Shown: positions 34,775 through 42,361 of the stretch, piece by piece | How the letters are laid out: each line of letters opens with the position of its first letter | How positions within the stretch are numbered: the first letter of the stretch is position 1 | Assembly: GCA_022511385.1 (NCBI GenBank) | Contig: JAFLRN010000014.1 | Coordinates: 1-54,410 of the forward strand | DNA: 54,410 nucleotides | Direction: 5' to 3' | From: Acetatifactor sp. | GTDB taxonomy: Bacteria; Bacillota; Clostridia; Lachnospirales; Lachnospiraceae | Notes under the pieces: generated by a model | What the model was told of the DNA's origin: nothing | The model's input: the letters and a program-made list of their open reading frames with translations, nothing else | The model's database searches: none | Translations under genes and position numbers: made by a program

Positions 34775-35319
34775 ATGGAATTTTTAATTATTGAGGATGG
34801 GGTTGAAAAAACTAAAAACTTACAATATTTTCTAAGACATAATAATATTAATTTTAAGCATGCTGTAGCTGAAAAGGAAGCCAAAGATATCCTGAAAAAA
34901 AAAAATTTGATATGATATTGTTAGATATGGAATTACCATGCTCAGAAAGAAGCATATTAAATTTGAACAAATATTCAGGCATCACAATTATGAATTGTAT
35001 GAAGTGCTATAATATTGATACACCGGTAGTATTAATAACACAATATGTAAATTTTAGTGATATGACAACAAGTGCAGAAGAAATAGATCAACATATATTT
35101 GATAATCAACATTATAATTATAGAAGCCCAAATATTAGTTTAAATTTATCAACAATTAAGTATTTAGATCAATTACACAGTTTTATGAGCAAAAGATTTA
35201 CTAATTATTTAGGTGCTGTTCACTATTCGAATGTAAGTAGTGATTGGAAGAGAAATTTAATGTACTTTATTGATAAAATTGGAGGAAACATTAATGAGGG
35301 CACTTGTTCTGGAAAATGA
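34775..35319 (+). pseudogene. dtcB: Detocs receiver protein DtcB, frame broken at an 11-A run
   Basis: Translation from ATG 34775 (AAAGGGA site, right after the dtcA stop) gives MEFLIIEDGVEKTK... and stops at 34913-34915. The next frame, entered at A-run 34895-34905, continues FDMILLDMELP...VVLITQY and ends at 35319. Joined by a -1 shift, the product is a receiver of about 181 residues. It has the acidic pair E7/D8, phospho-acceptor Asp51 and the conserved Thr strand, so the two pieces are one gene. It could be a programmed -1 shift, a phase-variable tract, a real null allele or a read error. In Detocs, DtcB soaks up stray phosphate from DtcA. Confidence 0.75.
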
Positions 35320-36502
35320 TACAATTAAGGCACAAGAAATTTTGGATATTCTTCAATCAAGTGGACATCAAGGAAATGTATTTTTATGTATGCAAGATGC
35401 AAAAAAACAGATTAAGAACATGAAATATGATGTACTCATTGTAGATTTAAAAATTCCTAAAAGAAATAAACAAGAAGAAGACATTGAATATGGTTTAGAA
35501 TTTATAAAATATATTTTTGAAAGTGTCCATATAGATTTTCATCGTCCTAAAGAAGTTATAGTAATTTCAGGATATTTATCAGATGAAATTGATGAGCAAT
35601 TAAAAAAGTATCCAATTAGTGTGATTTCTTATGATTTAGTAGGCAAGTGGAATAATGCACTACAATCTAGAATAAATCAGTTTGAAAACTTTAGTTGTGA
35701 TATTGTTATTTTAACGGCAGTAGATGTAGAATTTAAGGCTTTTAAAAAATGGGGGTGGGAAAAAGGGGATAAAGTCTGCGATTTAAATTATTATACAAAA
35801 AACATGGAAGATAGTGCAGGAGAACGTATTAGGCTGGTGTTAATTAGGCAAGAAGGAATGGGCATGGTGCCAGCTACAGCGATAACAAGTAAGGTAATTG
35901 AACATTTTAATCCTAAATGTGTTGTTATGTCAGGTATTTGTGCAGGACGAAAAGGTGCTGTTGATTTGGGAGATGTAATTGTTGGAGATCAAGCATGGGA
36001 TTATGGGAGTGGAAGTTTAGAAGAAGAAAGACGCAAAGTTAAGCTTGTACCTGCACCAGATTATATTAGAATTTCACAAGATTTAAAAACATTATTAGAG
36101 CGAGAGTATACGGATGAGTTGCTGGCGAAAATTAAGGAAGATGTAAAAGAAATTGCCATAATTGAAGAAAATGGTAGTTTATTAGAAATCGCAAAGAAAC
36201 AACTAAAAGAATCAAATAAAATACATTTTGGAGCAATGGCAACTGGAGCAGCAGTCATTAAAAGCGAAAATTTTACTACAAATTTTATTAAAAGTCAGAA
36301 TAGAAAATATTCTGGAATAGATATGGAGACTTATGGCATGTATTATGCCGCATTTCACAATAATTTATCACCACAATTTTTTTGCATTAAAGCGGTTACA
36401 GATGTTGCGGATATTAGCAAAGGTGATGAATTTCAAGAATATTGTGCAAATGTATCGGCACTACTAGTTAAATATTACATTGAATATATTATGAATATAT
36501 AA
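35294..36502 (+). CDS. dtcC: Detocs effector DtcC: receiver fused to a nucleoside phosphorylase-like ATP nucleosidase
   Basis: The 402-residue protein (start 35294, GGAGG upstream) overlaps the end of dtcB by 26 bp. Residues 1-125 are a receiver domain with phospho-acceptor Asp51 (VLIVDLKIP). Residues of about 136-402 are a PNP/UDP-phosphorylase fold: DIVILTAVDVEFKAF, MSGICAGRKG (213-218), MATGAAVIKSE, GIDMETYGM (Glu345 region) and KAVTDVAD with Asp370/Asp373. In Detocs this effector, once phosphorylated, cleaves ATP to adenine and ribose triphosphate and stops phage growth. ATP cleavage here is inferred from the architecture. Confidence 0.85.
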   Translation: MRALVLENDTIKAQEILDILQSSGHQGNVFLCMQDAKKQIKNMKYDVLIVDLKIPKRNKQEEDIEYGLEFIKYIFESVHIDFHRPKEVIVISGYLSDEIDEQLKKYPISVISYDLVGKWNNALQSRINQFENFSCDIVILTAVDVEFKAFKKWGWEKGDKVCDLNYYTKNMEDSAGERIRLVLIRQEGMGMVPATAITSKVIEHFNPKCVVMSGICAGRKGAVDLGDVIVGDQAWDYGSGSLEEERRKVKLVPAPDYIRISQDLKTLLEREYTDELLAKIKEDVKEIAIIEENGSLLEIAKKQLKESNKIHFGAMATGAAVIKSENFTTNFIKSQNRKYSGIDMETYGMYYAAFHNNLSPQFFCIKAVTDVADISKGDEFQEYCANVSALLVKYYIEYIMNI

Positions 36503-36742
36503 AATGCTACATATTGTTGAAGAGCATGAGTTTAAATAATTAATATTAAAAAAGAGGCTGTTGAAAAGGTATGCATCCTTCTATGTAGACAAATGTTATA
36601 ATAAAAGATGTCACTTAGGAGGAGCATATTTTTTAGTGTTTTATCACGGATAACAAATATAATAATTTGGAATCTACACATAATCAAGATAATAATACAA
36701 TTTTGTAAAAATGTAATCATTATATCATCGATTAGGTTAGTC

Positions 36743-36985
36743 TCATTTGATCTCCTGTTCCAAAGCATCAAATTCCGGCGAAGAAAAAAATTCCCCAAGA
36801 GTAATTTCAAGACCATCACAAAATTTTTTAATAGTTACAATGGAAACATCTCGGCGGTGAGGATCCATCATGCTGTATGCAGTGGAGGGAGTCACCCCTG
36901 AGAGATTAGCCAATTCATTTATTCTAATTTTTCTTTCCTGACACAGATTCTGAAATCTCTCTGCCACAGTATCTTTAACACTCAT
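36743..36985 (-). CDS. XRE family regulator (small)
   Basis: The 80-residue protein is essentially one helix-turn-helix domain: VAERFQNLCQERKIRINELANLSGVTPSTAYSMM, then VSIVTIKKFCDGLEITLGEFF. It is encoded divergently from the ligase gene, with about 115 bp between the starts, and GGAGGTGAAACC lies upstream of its ATG. It probably regulates the ligase gene or itself. The 240 bp between it and dtcC hold no other gene. Confidence 0.88.
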   Translation of the reverse strand: MSVKDTVAERFQNLCQERKIRINELANLSGVTPSTAYSMMDPHRRDVSIVTIKKFCDGLEITLGEFFSSPEFDALEQEIK

Positions 36986-37100
36986 TTGGTTTCACCTCCA
37001 GAATATTCTATATTTTGTTCCGCAGACGCGTATACGCACTTGCGTAATTTGCGAAAATGTTTTATACTGTTTTAAAGTCTATGTAGGAGGAATGAGTGCT

Positions 37101-38855
37101 ATGCAGCCGAATGAAAAGAAAAACGAGTCAAAATTGACAGGTTATCCATCCATTGATAAGCCATGGTTTCAATATTATAGTTCAAAGGAGATTTCTGCTC
37201 AGATACCAGAAAGTAGTATGTATGACTATATGTCTGCATGCAATTTTGATAGGCTGGATGCTTTTGCCTTAAATTATTTTGGTAAAAGAATAACTCATAA
37301 GCAGTTACACGAGAAAATCGACATTTGTGCCAAGGCACTGATTGAATTGGGAGCTGCAAAAGGTGATATTATAAGCATATGTATGCTCACAATACCAGAG
37401 GCAGTATATTGCCTATATGCAGCGAACAAAATAGGGGCAACCTGTAATTTTATTGTCTTGAATGCAACAGAGACCACTATACACGAACAAATTGCTGACA
37501 CTAAAAGTAAAATAGTCATTACGGTAGATATGGTGCTTGATAAAATAATTAGTGCATCTATGGATACTGACATCAAGCAAATTATTTCCGTATCTTTACA
37601 GGAGTCTATGCCATTTATTTTAAAAGCACTTCTCAAATTAAGACACAAAGGCACTAATACAGATAATGAAAAAGTTATGTTGTGGAAAGAATTTTTGTTA
37701 AAAGGAAATAAAGACATAGTAATAAATAGAGTCAGTCAGTCTGATATCCCAGCGGTAATTGAATATACCAGTGGGACTAGTGGAGTGGCAAAAGGCGTAC
37801 TACTGTCTAATCAGGCTGGTAATGCATTGGCTTCAAATTACATTAACACAGGAAATTTGTTGAACTTTGAAAAAGGTGAAACATTTTTAGATATTTTGCC
37901 ACCATTTTATGCATATGGAGTATATGTTGGAATTCATATGCCATTATGTGTTGGTGTGGAATTGATTCTGGTACCAGATCCAAGTCCGCAGAAATTCGCC
38001 AAGTGGATAAAGAAGTATAAGCCCAACCATTTTACTGGAGGCGCATCCCATATTGATTATATGACTCGGAACAGTAAAATTAAGAAAATGAATTTATCTT
38101 TTCTAAAAACTATTGCATATGGTGGGGATACTGTAAATAAAGATTGGGAAACACAAATAAACAATTTTTTATTTTCTCGTGGTGCAAAATACAAATTGCT
38201 CAATGGCTACGGAATGACAGAGACGGCGGGCTCCTTTTGTACACAAACTCATAAAACGGATTTTATGGTCCCATTTGCTAAAAATAATATAAAAATTATA
38301 GATATAGATACTAAAAAAGAATTAATGTATGGTCAGGAAGGCGAAATATGCTTATCGGGGCCTTCGCTAATGTTGGAGTATTATCAAAATCCTATAGAAA
38401 CTGCAGAAACGGTATGGATAGAGGATGATGGGGTACGTTGGCTGCATACCGGCGATTTGGGATATGTTACCGAAGAAGGGCATTTTATTATTAGTGGTAG
38501 AATAAAGAGGATATACTGGACGATTGGAAATGATGGGATAATATATAGAGTATATCCGATGCAGATTGAGGAAGTAATTTGCACACATGATAATGTTAAC
38601 AAATGTGTAGTAGTGGGGAAGGAACAAGAGAGCGGTGGGTATCTGTCAGTTGCATATATTATTCTAAATGATGAAACGCTCTTGGGACAAACAATTAATG
38701 ACTTGAAAAGTGTATGTTGTGAAAAACTGCCAGAAAGTTCATGGCCTGCGATATATAGGTCAGTGTCCGAATTTCCTATGACATCTTTCGGAAAAGTAGA
38801 CTATAGAAAACTAGAAGAAATCGAAAAAAATGTGGAGACTAATAAAGGTATCTAA
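37101..38855 (+). CDS. AMP-forming acyl-CoA synthetase/ligase family protein
   Basis: The 584-residue adenylate-forming enzyme has the P-loop EYTSGTSGVAKGVLLSN, the NGYGMTETAG motif, WLHTGDLGYVTEEG and, near the C-terminus, the catalytic lysine context MTSFGKVDYRK. The hinge motif is unusual: SGRIKRIYWTIGNDGIIYRVYP carries extra residues compared with GRxKxxIxxxGxxIxP. It should activate a carboxylic acid with ATP; the acid is unknown. Start at 37101 rather than 37092, because AGGAGG is 10 bp away from the former and only 1 bp from the latter. No carrier protein or downstream enzyme is adjacent. Confidence 0.88.
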   Translation: MQPNEKKNESKLTGYPSIDKPWFQYYSSKEISAQIPESSMYDYMSACNFDRLDAFALNYFGKRITHKQLHEKIDICAKALIELGAAKGDIISICMLTIPEAVYCLYAANKIGATCNFIVLNATETTIHEQIADTKSKIVITVDMVLDKIISASMDTDIKQIISVSLQESMPFILKALLKLRHKGTNTDNEKVMLWKEFLLKGNKDIVINRVSQSDIPAVIEYTSGTSGVAKGVLLSNQAGNALASNYINTGNLLNFEKGETFLDILPPFYAYGVYVGIHMPLCVGVELILVPDPSPQKFAKWIKKYKPNHFTGGASHIDYMTRNSKIKKMNLSFLKTIAYGGDTVNKDWETQINNFLFSRGAKYKLLNGYGMTETAGSFCTQTHKTDFMVPFAKNNIKIIDIDTKKELMYGQEGEICLSGPSLMLEYYQNPIETAETVWIEDDGVRWLHTGDLGYVTEEGHFIISGRIKRIYWTIGNDGIIYRVYPMQIEEVICTHDNVNKCVVVGKEQESGGYLSVAYIILNDETLLGQTINDLKSVCCEKLPESSWPAIYRSVSEFPMTSFGKVDYRKLEEIEKNVETNKGI

Positions 38856-39177
38856 AAGAACGATATCATGAATGAAGGGTATATCCGTGATGGGCTGGCT
38901 GAATGACCTTATTTTACTGAGGAATATGTTGAGGGGATGATCCTTAAAAAACAGTGATTAATAACATTTATGAGATGGCAGTATCAGCAAAAAGCGAAAT
39001 CACCGATTTAGGAAAAATAGCTTTTAATTTATTTCAATATTAATCAGAAAGTTGAAAGCCTCAAAATACAGGCGCTGGACATCCAGTGTCTGTTTTTTTA
39101 TGAGAATGATTTCTTTGACGGTGCTTTTTGGTGCATTTTTCCTTCCTGACAGAAATCTGGAAGGGAGGCATTTCCCC
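38856..39177. other. Gap between ligase and excisionase with possible gene remnant
   Basis: No intact gene is seen. Around 38868-38957, two short frames (MNEGYIRDGLAE and PYFTEEYVEGMILKKQ) abut in different frames and could be one decayed small protein. At about 39067-39115 there is a CTGGACATCCAG dyad followed by a T-rich tract, possibly a terminator. Confidence 0.35.
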
Positions 39178-39369
39178 ATGAAGAAAAACACAACAGAAAC
39201 AAAAGCATTACTAAGTGTAAAAGAACTGTGCACATACCTCGGAATCGGCCAGACTAAGGCTAGAGAACTCCTAAGCGATCCTGCCAATGGCTTTACTGTA
39301 AGAATCGGAAACCGCCTGTATGCACATAAGGCAAAGCTGGATCAGTGGCTGCTGAACCGGATCCTATGA
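39178..39369 (+). CDS. xis: Excisionase-like DNA-binding protein
   Basis: The 63-residue protein (start 39178, AAGGGAGG upstream) has the winged-helix pattern of Tn916-type excisionases: LLSVKELCTYLGIGQTKARELL followed by FTVRIGNRLYAHKAKLDQWL. It lies 156 bp before the integrase gene, the usual order in such elements. It should bend DNA at the element ends and favour excision. Confidence 0.85.
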   Translation: MKKNTTETKALLSVKELCTYLGIGQTKARELLSDPANGFTVRIGNRLYAHKAKLDQWLLNRIL

Positions 39370-39525
39370 CGATTCTGGCGGAGGATCCCATTGAAGGACA
39401 TACCATCACAGGTGGCAAAAATGCCCACACATTTTCCAAATGTGATTGTATTTTTCAAAGTTTCATGGTAGTATGAAAAGGGTATTTGGAATCCTTTCTG
39501 TGCTACACATAGGAAGGAGGCACAG

Positions 39526-40668
39526 ATGGGTAAAGCCCTTAATGGCAAGGAATTGGGTAGAGGCATCACACAGAGAAAGGATGGCCTTTACCAAGGAAGG
39601 TTCGTCAATCGTTTTGGCAAGAAACAGACGATCTACGCAAAAACATTAAACGAGGTAAGACAGAAGCTAAGAAACGAGCAGTATGAAGATGAAAAAGCCC
39701 TCAATGTCGTTTCTAGAGAAGTCACGCTGGACGAGTGGTATCAGATCTGGATGGACACCTGTAAGAAGAATTGCAGAGCATCCACAAGGGAAACCTATGG
39801 GCGGCATTACCGCAGGATACAAAAGGCTCTTGGGTGGAGGAAGCTGACATCTTTAAATCTGATTATCATGCAGCAGGCAATCAATGACTTAGATACGGAC
39901 AATGAGCGCAGGAATTCCAAAAAGGTTCTGGTCGATATGCTGGACAAGGCCATGGACTCTGATTTACTTATCAAGAACGCTGCAAAGCAGATAAATACGG
40001 TAATCTCTAAAGAGGAAAAGATGGAGCGCCGGGTATTGACGGTAAGTGAAACAGAGTTGTTTTTAAGTGAAGCCGCAGATGCATTTTATTACAATCTGTT
40101 TGTGCTGGCATTGGAAACCGGGATGCGTATTGGTGAGTTGATGGGGCTTCAATGGTCTGACATTGATTTTAACAAGAAAGTACTGTATGTCAGACATTCC
40201 TTGTGTTATTTTTGTAGTGGCGGCAAATATGTTTTTGAGTGGCATGATACTAAAACGGTCAACGGCAAACGGACCATTCCATTGACATCCAGAGCAACAG
40301 AGGCTCTGAAACGGCAGCGGCTGTCGAGACAGAAGGTTTGGCTGAAGCACGCTGCTGAAGCACAAAACGAGTACAAGGACTTGGTATTTGTTACCAAGAA
40401 CAACCGACCTACACAACAATTTATTGTGCAGGAATGCATGGATCTGGTGATCAAGCGCATTCGGGAGAAACATCCAGACTTTGAGCGGTTTTCTCCGCAC
40501 TGCTTCCGGCACACCTTTGCAACAAGAGCCATCGAGAACGGGATGCCGCCAAAGAGCCTGCAGAAGATTCTGGGCCATGGCTCCCTGCAGCTGACAATGG
40601 ATTTGTATTGTCACGTGACAGAGGATACACTTTTCGAGGCAATGAAGCTGATGGAAAGATGTGTGTGA
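39526..40668 (+). CDS. int: Tyrosine-type recombinase/integrase (Tn916 family)
   Basis: The 380-residue protein begins with an arm-binding domain (KDGLYQGRFVNRFGKKQTIYAKTL), then a core-binding domain (LDEWYQIWMDTCKKNCRASTRETYGRHY) and a catalytic domain. The catalytic residues are Arg in ETGMRIGELMGLQW, His-x-x-Arg in HCFRHTFATRAIENG, His in LGHGSLQLTMDLY, and the nucleophile Tyr in DLYCHV. Full length with all active residues, so it is probably active. AGGAAGGAGGCACAG is its ribosome binding site. Its stop is 165 bp from pyrE, and it likely recombines at the 5' end of that gene. Confidence 0.93.
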   Translation: MGKALNGKELGRGITQRKDGLYQGRFVNRFGKKQTIYAKTLNEVRQKLRNEQYEDEKALNVVSREVTLDEWYQIWMDTCKKNCRASTRETYGRHYRRIQKALGWRKLTSLNLIIMQQAINDLDTDNERRNSKKVLVDMLDKAMDSDLLIKNAAKQINTVISKEEKMERRVLTVSETELFLSEAADAFYYNLFVLALETGMRIGELMGLQWSDIDFNKKVLYVRHSLCYFCSGGKYVFEWHDTKTVNGKRTIPLTSRATEALKRQRLSRQKVWLKHAAEAQNEYKDLVFVTKNNRPTQQFIVQECMDLVIKRIREKHPDFERFSPHCFRHTFATRAIENGMPPKSLQKILGHGSLQLTMDLYCHVTEDTLFEAMKLMERCV

Positions 40669-40740
40669 TCCAAAGCTCGGCATGATGTATAAAGGATATG
40701 TACGGAGTGCGTAAAGGTAACATGCAAAGTGTGTAACCCC

Positions 40741-40776
40741 ACGCAAAAAGTGTGTAGCAAGTGTGTAGTAAAGCAT
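40741..40776 (+). repeat. Element right-end direct repeats
   Basis: AAAAAGTGTGTAGCAAGTGT and a second GTGTGTAG unit (40744-40770) match the left-end pairs at 28895-28925 and 30660-30684. These are probable integrase arm sites at the right end. Confidence 0.7.
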
Positions 40777-40832
40777 TTTGAGAGATAACCGCACGGGCGC
40801 AAAGCCCCAAAAACAGGAGGTTTTAATACAAA

Positions 40833-41507
40833 ATGGAACAGTACAAGCAGGAATTTATCGAGTTCATGGTGGACAGCCAGGTATTAAAATTTGGCGAGTT
40901 CACCCTAAAGAGCGGAAGAAAATCCCCCTTTTTCATGAATGCTGGAGCATACGTGACAGGCGCGCAGCTTAAGAGACTGGGAGAATACTACGCAAAAGCC
41001 ATCCATGACAATTACGGAGATGACTTTGATGTGCTGTTTGGGCCGGCCTATAAGGGCATTCCCCTATGTGTCACAGCAGCCATTGCCTACAGCGAGCTCT
41101 ATGGAAAGGAAATCCGCTACTGCTCCAACCGCAAGGAGGTGAAGGATCACGGCGATGTGGGAATCCTGTTGGGCAGCAGCTTAAAGAATGGCGACAGAGT
41201 GGTGATCATTGAGGATGTAACCACCTCCGGCAAGTCCATCGAGGAGACATACCCCATCCTGAAATCCCAGGCGGACGTAGAGATCAAAGGGTTGATGGTG
41301 TCCTTGAACCGCATGGAGAAAGGTCTGGACGGAAAGTTGAGTGCCTTGGATGAAATCAAGGAGAAATACGGCTTTGACGCTAACGCTATCGTGACAATGG
41401 GCGAGGTGATCGAGCATTTGTACAATAAGCCTTACAAGGGTCAGGTATACATCGATGACAAGCTGAAAGCGGAGATTGACAAATACTATGAGAAATATGG
41501 GGCATGA
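40833..41507 (+). CDS. pyrE: Orotate phosphoribosyltransferase
   Basis: This enzyme joins orotate and PRPP to give OMP, the step before pyrF. The 224-residue protein has FTLKSGRKSPFFMNAG near the N-terminus, FGPAYKGIPLCVTAAIAY, the RKEVKDHGDVG loop, and the PRPP-binding VVIIEDVTTSGKSIEE. The start codon follows AGGAGG with a 12-bp spacer. The first ten codons and the ribosome binding site are duplicated at 30484-30532. The gene is intact, but its upstream region now belongs to the integrated element, so its transcription may depend on element sequence. Confidence 0.95.
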   Translation: MEQYKQEFIEFMVDSQVLKFGEFTLKSGRKSPFFMNAGAYVTGAQLKRLGEYYAKAIHDNYGDDFDVLFGPAYKGIPLCVTAAIAYSELYGKEIRYCSNRKEVKDHGDVGILLGSSLKNGDRVVIIEDVTTSGKSIEETYPILKSQADVEIKGLMVSLNRMEKGLDGKLSALDEIKEKYGFDANAIVTMGEVIEHLYNKPYKGQVYIDDKLKAEIDKYYEKYGA

Positions 41508-41537
41508 AAAAAGTGACACAATGAGCGTTAGCGAGAA

Positions 41538-41594
41538 GAATGAGCTTGCTCATTCGGCGAGCGGCGAATGTCGATCACAAGCTATGCTTGTGAT
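41538..41594. repeat. Pair of short palindromes after pyrE
   Basis: GAATGAGC-TT-GCTCATTC (41538-41555) and ATCACAAGC-TAT-GCTTGTGAT (41574-41594) are adjacent perfect hairpins. The first has the same GC-TT-GC centre as the elements near 3.6 and 16.65 kb. No T-run follows. Confidence 0.65.
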
Positions 41595-41636
41595 ATACCA
41601 ATGACGGACGAAAAGAGACAGGAAGGGAGCAATGCT

Positions 41637-41789
41637 ATGGAACAGAGAGTTTACAAGGTAATGAAAGGCGCCGGAGCTGCCAATATTGCCGTGGGTGTGA
41701 TCGCACTCGTGACGGGAATCGTGACGGGAATTCTGCTGATCATCACAGGAGCCAAGCTGATTGCGGGCAAATCGAAAATACTATTTTAA
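41637..41789 (+). CDS. Small membrane protein
   Basis: The 50-residue protein MEQRVYKVMKGAG... has one long hydrophobic stretch (about residues 15-43, AANIAVGVIALVTGIVTGILLIITGAKL by composition) and a short charged C-terminus (GKSKILF). The start is chosen at 41637 with GAAGGGAG upstream; longer frames lack a site. It precedes another small membrane protein by 61 bp. Function unknown. Confidence 0.7.
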   Translation: MEQRVYKVMKGAGAANIAVGVIALVTGIVTGILLIITGAKLIAGKSKILF

Positions 41790-41850
41790 GCAAGGAGACA
41801 TTATCGGGCATTTTCCGGCGTAGTTCAGGGAAGTGCCCTTTAGAGTTTTT

Positions 41851-42171
41851 ATGAAGAAAAAAAAGGGCTATATATTTACCAACAAAAAACATTCTAAGCG
41901 GGCTATCATGGCTACTATCTTAGGTGTCATCAGTTTGGCTGCATTGATAGTCGTGGTGTTTCAGTCATACTTAAGCGCCGGGGATGTGGCAGTGAACTAT
42001 GGCTTTACAAGTCTTCTGGCCACGCTGTTTTCCATGGTTGGACTCAGTCTCGGAATGGCAACGATCACAGAAAAGGACTACTACAGGCTTTTTCCGATGC
42101 TGGGAATTCTGTTGAATCTGGCGGCCCTGGGGAGTGTGAGCCTGATTCTGTATGCGGGAGCAAAGCTGTAG
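41851..42171 (+). CDS. DUF6142-like membrane protein
   Basis: The 106-residue protein starts MKKKKGYIFTNKKHSKRAIM and has three hydrophobic segments (about 24-44, 56-76 and 83-104) with a TEKDYYRLFP motif between the last two. It resembles DUF6142 proteins of Lachnospiraceae, whose function is unknown. The ribosome binding site is weak, and a GTG at 41833 is a possible alternative start. It probably forms a unit with the small membrane protein upstream. Confidence 0.65.
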   Translation: MKKKKGYIFTNKKHSKRAIMATILGVISLAALIVVVFQSYLSAGDVAVNYGFTSLLATLFSMVGLSLGMATITEKDYYRLFPMLGILLNLAALGSVSLILYAGAKL

Positions 42172-42248
42172 ATTCGAAACTCCGCCGCAACTTGTAGAAA
42201 AACTTCAATGTTTTAAGGATTGACTTGATTGGTCGATGCCCATGCTAA

Positions 42249-42352
42249 ATAGCTGTGCGAAATTGCTGTAAGAAATAGCTGTGAGAAATTGCTATGAGAA
42301 ATTGCTGCGAAAAATAGCCGTGAGAGATAGATGTGTGAAATAGTTGCATGAA
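42249..42352 (+). repeat. Eight 13-bp tandem repeats upstream of the M29 peptidase gene
   Basis: Eight consecutive 13-bp units of consensus ATAGCTGTGAGAA (or ATTGCTGTGAGAA) fill 42249-42352 without a gap. They end 10 bp before the start codon, abutting the AGGAAAG ribosome binding site. The unit is not a multiple of three and the array is untranslated. Confidence 0.92.
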
Positions 42353-42361
42353 AGGAAAGAC

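Larger units (their letters stand above)
30641..40814 (+). mobile_element. Integrated genomic island (element B) at the 5' end of pyrE
   Basis: About 10.2 kb runs from the second left-end repeat to the pyrE leader. It holds a Detocs-like operon, an XRE regulator, an adenylate-forming ligase, an excisionase and a tyrosine integrase. The cargo (31.4-36.5 kb) is far more AT-rich than the flanks. A 49-bp pyrE repeat lies just outside each end (30484 and 40815), and GTGTGTAG pairs lie at both ends. There are no conjugation genes, so it could move only with help. The exact core site is not resolved. Confidence 0.75.

Noticed and set aside
42249..42352. Iterons of a replication origin
   Set aside because: No replication initiator gene, no DnaA boxes recognised and no plasmid features nearby; the array is placed as a gene leader.
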